From: Mimachlamys varia
Lineage: Eukaryota; Mollusca; Bivalvia; Pectinida; Pectinidae
Direction of reading: 5' to 3'
DNA length: 64,000 nucleotides
NCBI GenBank assembly: GCA_947623455.1
Contig: OX392535.1
Coordinates: forward strand, 37,658,688 to 37,722,687
The stretch's first letter is position 1. Each line of letters opens with the position of its first letter. Of the stretch, positions 56,297 through 64,000 are shown in pieces. Under the pieces are notes generated by a model. It did no database searches. It was not told the origin of the DNA and was given only the letters and a program-made list of their open reading frames with translations. Both the position numbers and the translations under genes were made by a program.

Positions 56297-56638
56297 TCAG
56301 TTAACGTTTTGTCTATAATGAAACATGTCTTTAATAAAATCTGTATGCAGTGAAACCTGTCCACAGTTATAATTTACTCTAAAGCCAATCTGATTAAAAT
56401 CATATCTTGATCTCCGCGCCGTTCCATATAAACTTCTCTCTGCTGCGTTAAGATCTGAGAAAATCCCATAGGGGGTCATGTCCTGAGGAACTTTTGCATT
56501 AGCCAATCCAATTACTACTTTCAGAATCTTGACAGTGAAATTTTGAGGCGACAAAGCTCGCATAATCGCATTTGTCCGTTTGGTCATTTTGTCACCAAAG
56601 TGTTCATCTGGAATAATGTGCAAAATGACTTGCTGCAA
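56297..56638 (-). other. Unrecognised 113-codon open frame
   Basis: Longest non-repetitive open frame of the region, with mixed composition (KMTKRTNAIMRALSPQNF near residues 17-34, SDLNAAERSLYGTARRSRYD near 81-100). No signal peptide, membrane segment or known motif. It lies just 5' of a LINE remnant on the same strand, so it may be a piece of that element's first open frame or of another transposon. I would not call it a gene. Confidence 0.3.
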
Positions 56639-56639
56639 G

Positions 56640-57810
56640 ATGACAGGTCAATGGAAAATTATTTTAGTGTTAAGTAAAGAGGTGAAAAAGGTCATCTGAA
56701 CGTGACCTCTTATGGGATGTTGTCACATCCTTGTAAAATGGAGTGAGAACAAGGATCTGTATTTTAATAAAATTGCTCTAAAGCTAACAGCATGTCGAAT
56801 CCAAACGTTCTGCAATAGACAGGTTAAGAACATATACCTTACTGAAGGTCTGGTTTCAGTTTATAATATACAGTCAAACTTCTTTCTCTCAAACTCTTAT
56901 AACTTGAATTGAAGGCTAGAAGGCCCCGTTTAGTTCAACGTATTTTTGTTGAACCAGTCCAATCTTTATACAGAACAATAATACTCATGAAAGAGGTCTG
57001 GTAAACGGCCCCATTCCCATTGAAAAAAGGGTGTGATCTTTCCAAAATTTCCTCTTAAACATTTCTAATTAGGCACTTGAAAAAAATCGTGGTTTTACAT
57101 GCTTGAGGAGATTCTTGTGACATGATTAACTTTAAAATAAGAAACAAGAAAGATGGGCTGTAAATGTCATTAGTACTGACATTGCTTTAAATAGTAATTT
57201 AGAAAAGAATATATTTATCTATTATGGCCCTATTGAGAGGGCACTATTGCCTCAGAGTATTGTCGAGGGATGGAATAGTGCCGGAGCCGAAGGGTTTAGT
57301 ACATCACCCGTTAAATTTAAATACACACGAATACACAAAAACTCGTTTTATTGTGCTAGACCATGGCCAGTTTTGGGTCGTTTCCAGAGTCAGCCATTTT
57401 CTAGCAGAACAGTAGCAAAACGTAATAGTGACGTAACTTAATAGTGATGTCATAATTGATTCACGTTGAACATCGCGCCAAATTTGATAGTTCCCAGCGG
57501 GTGAGCGCAACAGTATCAAACAGCTGAGCGGCCCTCACGGGAACCGGGGCTGACTGGGACCGTCGCTGACCAGGACCGTTACACCATGCCGTTTTCATAC
57601 ACTCATTAAGCCAACATATGTAAACAATCGCATCAATTTAGGACCTAACCCCATATAAAGACAAGTATAAGAACCAAACTATATATAAATAAATCATTAT
57701 TATTATTGTTTTATAGCAAAAAGGCATATAACAACTTATAATTCAGAGAGGGAATGTAAAAGTTACCTCCCTTCAATCATGTGTCTATCGAGATGACAAT
57801 AGATAATACT
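56640..57810. other. Spacer before satellite C, no gene seen
   Basis: AT-rich with a more GC-rich patch at 57480-57600 (GGGGCTGACTGGGACCGTCG, CTGACCAGGACCG), whose GACC-rich phrases resemble the core box of the adjoining satellite. Two short overlapping open frames at 57224-57441 have no support. Confidence 0.35.
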
Positions 57811-57814
57811 GCTG

Positions 57815-60640
57815 ATCAGAAAGACGATCCTGAGTGGGGACAACATGATCAGGGAATGAAAAAGTATATATCCGTTGTTTCTAATTCATTCATAATACAC
57901 TCAAGAGATGATGCTTTCTTTTGATGTTTATTTAAAAAATAGGTAACACGAACAACGAAATACGTAATAGAAATATTTTATTAAAACAAACGGTCCTGAG
58001 CGGGACCATCATAATAGGGCAATCGAATATGTGTACCGTTATTCACGTTCTTTAAGTTAGGTTTAGGGCAAAAAAATGGCAATATATGTATCAACCATTA
58101 TCAATGCAAAATTCGTAATATGTACATGGAAATATACAGGTACTAGACTCTATAGACATGTTTAAAAGAAAGACGGTCCTGACCGGGGACATCCTGATCA
58201 GGAAATCAAATTCGGAATAATTCTCGTTATATCATGTTATCTAGTTAAGTCTGACATGGAATCGATCAAAATATGTGTAACAATAAAATTATTTTAATAA
58301 ATGCGAAATCCATAACATGAACGGCGAAATGAGAAATTAAGACATTTTATAAGAAAGATGGTCCTGAGCGAGGACATCCTGATCAGGAAATAAAATTCGT
58401 AACAATTCCCGATATTTTTAGTCATATAATGAAGTCTGGCATAGAATCGGTCAAAATATGTGTTGCAATTAAGAATAAATGCGAAATCCATAACATGAAC
58501 GACGACATTCTTTTTAAAGACAGCTTTAACAAAGACGGTCCTTAGCGGGGACATCATGATCAGGAAATCAAGTTAGGAATATATATCCGTTATTATCGTT
58601 CTATAAGTCAAGCTAGGAACACAAAAGATGAAGATATGTGTGACAACCATTATTAATGCGAAATCCGTAATATTTACTTCGAAATATAAACTATAGACAT
58701 GTTAAAAGAAAGAAGGTCCTGAGCGGGGACATCCTGATCGGGAAATCAAATTCGGAATAATTCTTATTATTTCCAGTCATCTAGTTAAGTCTGGTATGGA
58801 ATCGGTCAAAATATGTGTTACAATGATAATAAATGCGAAATCCGTCATATGAACGACAAAATGAGTAATTATGACATTTTATAAGAAAGACGGTCCTGAG
58901 CGGAGACATGCTGATCAGGAAATCAAATTTGGAATAATTCCCGTTATTTCACAATCATCTAGTTAAGTCTGGCATGGAATCGGTCAAAATATCTGTTACA
59001 ATGATAATAAATGCGAAATCCATAACATGAACGACGACATTCTTAATAAAGACAGCTTTAAAAAAGACGGTCCTCAGCGGGGACATGCTGATCAGGAAAT
59101 CAAATTAGGAATATATATCCGTTATTATCGTTCTATAAGTCAAGCTAGGAACACAAAAGATGAATATATGTGTGACTACCAATATAAAAGCGAAATCCGT
59201 AATATGTACTTTGGAATATGTACTATAGACATGTTAAAAGAAAGACGGTCCTGAGCGGGGACATGCTGATCAGGAAATCAAATTCGGAATAATTCTCGTT
59301 ATTTCCAGTCATCTACTTAAGTCTGGCATGGAATCGGTCAAAATATGTGTTACAATGATAATAAATGCGAAATCCGTCATATGAACGACGAAATGAGTAT
59401 TTATGACATTTTATAAGAAAGACGGTCCTGAGCGGGGACATGCTGAACAGGAAATCAAAATTTGGAATAATTCCCGTTAATTCACAGTCATTTAGTTAAG
59501 TTTGGCATGGAATAGGTCAAAATATGTGTTACCATTATAAAAAATGCGAAATCCATAACATGAACGACGACATTCTTAATAAAGACAGCTTTTAAAAAGA
59601 CGGTCCTGAGCGGGGACATGCTGATCAGGAAATCAAATTAGGAATATATATTCGTTATTATCGTTCTATAAGTCAAACTAGGAACACAAAAGATGAAAAT
59701 ATGTGTGACTACCATTATAAATGCGAAATCCGTAATATTTACTTTGAAATATGTACTATAGACATGTTAAAAGAAAGACGGTCCTGAGCGGGGACATGCT
59801 GATCAGGGAATCAAATTAGGAATATATATCCGTTATTATCGTTCTATAAGTCAAGCTAGGAACACAAAAGATGAATATATGATCCGAAATATGTACTTTG
59901 AAATATGTACTATAGACATCTTAGAGAAAGACGGTCCTGAGCGGGGACATGCTGATCAGGAAATCAAAATAGGAATATATATCCGTTATTATCGTTCTAT
60001 AAGTCAAGCTAGGAACACAAAATATGAATATACGTGTGACTACCATTATAAATGCGAAATCCGTAATATGTACTTTGGAATATGTGCTATAGACATCTTA
60101 GAGAAAGACGGTCCTGAGCGGGGACATGCTGATCAGGAAATCAAAATAGGAATATATATCCGTTATTATCGTTCTATAAGTCAAGCTAGGAACACAAAAG
60201 ATGAATATATGTGTGACTACCATTATAAATGCGAAATCCGTAATATGTACTTTGAAATATGTACTATAGACATGTTAAAAGAAAGACGGTCCTGAGCGGG
60301 GACATCCTGATCAGAAAATCAAATTAGGAATATTTATCCGTTATTATCGTTCTATAAGTCAAGCTAGGAACACAAAAGATGAATATATGTGTGACTACCA
60401 TTATAAATGCGAAATCCGTAATATGTACTTTGAAATATGTACTATAGACATGTTAAAAGAAAGACGGTCCTGAGCGGGGACATCCTGATCAGGAAATCAA
60501 AATAAGAATATACACGTTATTATCGTTCTATAAGGCAAGCTAGGAACACAAAAGATGAATATATGTGTGACTACCATTATAAATGCGATATCAGTTATAT
60601 TTACTTTGAAATATGTACTATAATCTAAATTTATATGTCG
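57815..60640 (+). repeat. Satellite C: ~177-bp unit with trimeric higher-order structure
   Basis: Sixteen units, marked by AGACGGTCCTGAGCGGGGAC then TGATCAGGAAATCAAAT. Box positions: 57822, 57990, 58173, 58360, 58536, 58713, 58889, 59069, 59246, 59424, 59600, 59777, 59932, 60111, 60287, 60466. Type A continues GGAATATATATCCGTTATTA and TCAAGCTAGGAACACAAAAG. Type B continues GGAATAATTCTCGTTATTTC and TCTGGCATGGAATCGGTCAA. From 58173 the order is B, B', A three times (period about 532 bp), then A only. The 138-codon open frame at 59879-60295 is a product of the repeat. Confidence 0.93.
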
Positions 60641-61700
60641 AACTGAATAGTAACGAGAATATTATTGACACAACTGATAAATCAATAAGTATGTCATTAA
60701 GATATAAATATATGTAAAACGTTTTGTCAAGCAAAAATAAATATATTACTTTTTAAGGAAATAAAATGGGGTTTATTTCCTTGTCACATATTCAGACATG
60801 AACAAATGTGGAAATTGAAATTGTTTTAATCGTTTGATCACTAGGATGACTGCTCAGACACTGATAAAATTTGTAATTTTATCTCCAGATGTTAACTGTC
60901 TGGAAAACCACATCTCAGAAGTGCCATTAGCCTCACCACATGAGCAATACTCGCCCTCATAACCACAGACTGGACAGTATCTTATCTGATAACTCATATA
61001 TAGCTGACTGGTATAATGAATTATTGACCTTCAAATAAACACGAGGCATTCGAACTTTGGCGTTATCTGCTGTTCAGTGGGGTTAAACAATTATTTGTTG
61101 TGAATATTTGCAAAACAATTCAGAGCTCAATTCATAGGGAGTTATTCAAATGAATAAGGTTCTAACTAAATCTAGAAACGATGTGTTTTGAAGCCTGATA
61201 AAGATGTACTTTGCTCAAGATCGTATACAATATGCTGTTATAAATAATTTATAGTTAAAAGATAAAATACTGTTAAAAATGTTTAATTATATTTCATTAC
61301 TACATTTCGTACAATACGTCATACTCTATGGGCTGCACCAGAGTTGAATGCGTTTATATGTATAGGGGAAATCCCGTTTTTATATGGTAGTGTAGGTTCT
61401 AGGCTTCAAAATAAATTTGGGTTCTCGCTCAAAATCCCTATATAATTTTCCCAGCATGCCGCAAACGTTTTCTGTTGGGCGAGAAACCATAATGGTCATA
61501 TCCCGACCTTTCTTGAGAGATTTTGGCAAACTTATGTTGAGTTCAAATTCACTTGAAATATGAATATAAGATAGTAAATCTAGTTTATAGGACAATAATT
61601 ATCGAGTAAACGTACGCGTAGACTGTAAATATTTATGTATACATTTATTATAAAATTTGAAACACAAAGTGCCTACTCACGGCCGAATATACTCTTTAGT
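60641..61700. other. Unique spacer between the two satellite C blocks
   Basis: AT-rich. The minus strand 60997-60854 has a 47-codon open frame with a zinc-ribbon-like Cys cluster (see findings). No other gene, and no core box of satellite C. Confidence 0.4.
60854..60997 (-). other. 47-codon open frame with CPVC...CSC cluster
   Basis: ATG at 60997, TGA at 60856-60854. The product has RYCPVCGYEGEYCSCGE near residues 6-22, four closely spaced cysteines in a CxxC...CxC layout, as in short zinc-binding motifs. There is no clear promoter, splice partner or repeat membership, so it may be a fragment of an exon or a chance frame. Confidence 0.3.
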
Positions 61701-61734
61701 AACATACAATCTTAAGTACGATAGACAAATTTCA

Positions 61735-62790
61735 ACAAGACTACTTCTGTTGTGTCTGTAATCACTATCACTTTCATTATTTTGATCTATTAATGTGAAT
61801 GGAATAAACGCTCGATTTTATTTCAGGATTTGGCCTGCTCAGGACCGTATACGCTTACAGCTTTAGTGGCAGACTTTAGCAGAGAGTCATTCTTGTATGA
61901 CATGTTCCGTCTTCCTCATTTAATACAAGTCTATTAGCTATATATTTTATTATCAATTTAAAAAAAAAAATCAATGAATATATTAAAGGAAATCTTGGGA
62001 AAATATGTTATTTTCTAATAATGATGTACCCGACTTAGACCGTATACGATAAAAGAAGTGCAGTAACTTTACAAACGTTGGTTATTTCATCATTAAATAC
62101 GTATACATTCCCCATTGCGTTTTTTGATCAGTTTGGTCCTGCTCAGGACCGAATTTATGCACACAACTCTTATATTACACGTAATATAAAACACAAGGCT
62201 TAAATAATGTAGACAAAATTTAATTATTACCAAAATCATCGTTACTTCTGCTTTGTCTGTAAGCACTGTCACTTTCATTATTTTGATCTATTAATGTGAA
62301 TGGAATAAACGCTCGATTTTATTTCAGGATTTGGCCTGCTCAGGACCGTATACGCTTACAGCTTTAGTGGCAGACTTTAGCAAAGAGTCATTCTTGTATG
62401 ACATGTTCCGTCTTCCTCATTTAATACAAGTCTATTAGCAATATATTTTATTATCAATTTAAAAAAAAAATAATCAATGAATATATTAAAGGAAATCTTG
62501 GGAAAATATGTTATTTTCTAATAATGATGTACCCGACTTAGACCGTATACGATAAAAGAAGTGCAGTAACTTTACAAACGTTGGTTATTTCATCATTAAA
62601 TACGTATACATTCCCCATTGCATTTTTTGATCAGTTTGGTCCTGCTCAGGACCGAATTTATGCACACAACTCTTATATTACACGTAATATAAAACACAAG
62701 GCTTAAATAATGTAGACAAAGTTTAATTATTACCAAAATCATCGTTACTTCTGCTTTGTCTGTAAGCACTGTCACTTTCATGTTTTTGAT
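61735..62790 (-). repeat. 503-bp tandem duplication carrying inverted satellite C core boxes
   Basis: 61760-62262 is repeated at 62263-62765 with very few changes (offset 503 bp). Each copy has three boxes related to the satellite C core in the opposite direction: GGCCTGCTCAGGACCGTATA, GTACCCGACTTAGACCGTAT, and TTTTTGATCAGTTTGGTCCT followed by GCTCAGGACCG. Identical 61-codon open frames in both copies are by-products. Confidence 0.85.
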
Positions 62791-64000
62791 CCATTATGAA
62801 TGAAATGTTGGCATGTATAAGACATGTTCCGCCTTCCTCGTTTAATACGACAAGTCTATTAGATATATACTTTGTTATGCTTAAACACTAAATGATTAAA
62901 AGACATATTGGGGAATATATGTTATTTCCTGATAATGTTGTCCCCGACTTATATCGTGCACACTAAAAGACGTGTTGTTTATATTAACCATGTCTTCAAT
63001 GATGAAATGATATTTCCATTTCAAAATCTTAATGACACTTCTTTTTTCCGTGGGCTTCTCGAACGTGGGTTATTTCATGAGTAAATACGGAATGCACCCA
63101 ATGCACACAGGGAGTAAAATACATCAGCAAGTTTGTTTTGGTCTGTTGGGGGAAATGATTAATGGTGTAACTCTATAGAAGCCGCAATCATTATGTAAAT
63201 GATTTAATATTCGCTCCGGCATCAGCAGGGAAAAAAGGCACGGTAATTAATGATGTAACTTGATACATGCTGTATAGTTTCACGGCAGTAAAGAGTCTGC
63301 CGTTATCGTCGTTCATAAATCAGGTCAAGCTATTGTTTAGAAAATCCAGGGTCCTGGTGTACTTGGGATTAAAGATAGAGTTGTCGCAAAACCTGAATAA
63401 TATAGGCTTTTATTTTCACAAATGTGTGTTTTTATTCAAAAGAAAGACTATCTAAATTCAACTGAAATCCTAAACCAAATGACTGCCATCGGTTTTTCAG
63501 TTGGAGCGATATCCATTTCATTTACAAATAAAGATATAATTTTAGAAACCTATTTTTACTTTTTAAAACACTAAAGTAAAACAGTATTTTAATTGCATAG
63601 TTTAATGTTATCTTGTAAAGTAACTATTTCATAGATACCACATTTCAAGTTACTCGCTGATTTTTTCATAATATTTCACAATCTCCTATAACACATAAAA
63701 CAATTATAGTTAGTACATTTTCATATCTGATGTGTATCATGTTACTTAAGAATGTATGTTAAAATATTAAAAGCAGTGATATTGTACGGACTCCATTACA
63801 TGAGAGTACTTTCAATATCAAATTGAGTTTGCCGCACCCAGGATCGTTTTTTTTTAAAAGGACAGCAACTTGTTATTATACTTTTCATTTCTGTGAACTT
63901 TGCGAACGTGCGTTATTTCATAATTTACTAAAGATAAATTACCCATTGTGTTTTCTGATCAGCGTATCCCAGCTCAGGACGAAACTCTTATATAGTATGA
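62791..64000 (-). repeat. Degenerate inverted satellite C relatives to the window end
   Basis: Diverged pieces of the 503-bp unit: GACATGTTCCGCCTTCCTCG at 62822, GTCCCCGACTTATATCG at 62941, TGGGTTATTTCATGAGTAAA at 63065, and at 63956 TCTGATCAGCGTATCCCAGC followed by TCAGGACGAAAC. Between about 63250 and 63880 the sequence is unique and AT-rich, with no gene seen. Confidence 0.55.

Noticed and set aside
59879..60295. 138-codon open frame with periodic sequence
   Set aside because: It follows the ~177-bp satellite unit exactly and ends when the unit changes.
62093..62781. Duplicate 61-codon minus-strand open frames as paralogous genes
   Set aside because: They are the same stretch of a 503-bp tandem duplication, with no motif.

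Overview
The window is animal nuclear DNA, most likely from a bivalve or related mollusc. It is AT-rich, its genes are split by introns with clear GT/AG borders, tRNA-derived SINEs are frequent, and more than a third is satellite DNA. The genes themselves show that it is eukaryotic. The bivalve assignment is an inference from the type of repeats, because no species-specific gene is present.

Three protein genes can be supported. (1) 1187-6689, plus strand: the 3' seven exons of an SLC22-type organic ion transporter. Its 5' exons lie before the window, and its second visible exon has a one-base frame break. (2) 9537-11687, minus strand: a four-exon gene for a small secreted protein of about 178 residues with a signal peptide, six cysteines and basic clusters; I do not recognise the family. 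(3) 15567-26225, plus strand: a complete 12-exon dolichol kinase (about 507 residues) with the CTP-binding kinase signature. Its introns carry a hAT-like MITE with an intact 8-bp target duplication, a long hairpin, a tandemly copied splice acceptor and two inverted-repeat pairs that bracket coding exons.

From 26.3 kb onward I see no intact host gene. In order the DNA holds: dispersed repeats; a 22-bp tandem repeat split by an 891-bp TA-flanked DNA transposon (27.3-29.05 kb); a 7.6-kb satellite with 40/30-bp units and a 1,504-bp segmental duplication (30.0-37.6 kb); a 10-kb satellite with a 19-bp unit and nested 470/1,387/4,238-bp duplications (38.45-48.47 kb); a decayed piggyBac element bounded by TTAA (50.07-53.51 kb) with a SINE and a MITE nested inside it; a fold-back repeat pair, a 385-bp MITE and a LINE remnant (53.8-56.3 kb); and a ~177-bp satellite with B-B'-A trimers (57.8-60.6 kb), whose core box returns in inverted orientation at 61.7-64 kb.

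The three genes show no functional link. The dolichol kinase supplies dolichyl phosphate for glycosylation in the endoplasmic reticulum, the SLC22 protein is a plasma-membrane transporter, and the secreted protein is an orphan. The most notable content is the repeat architecture and how it sits around dolichol kinase exons.
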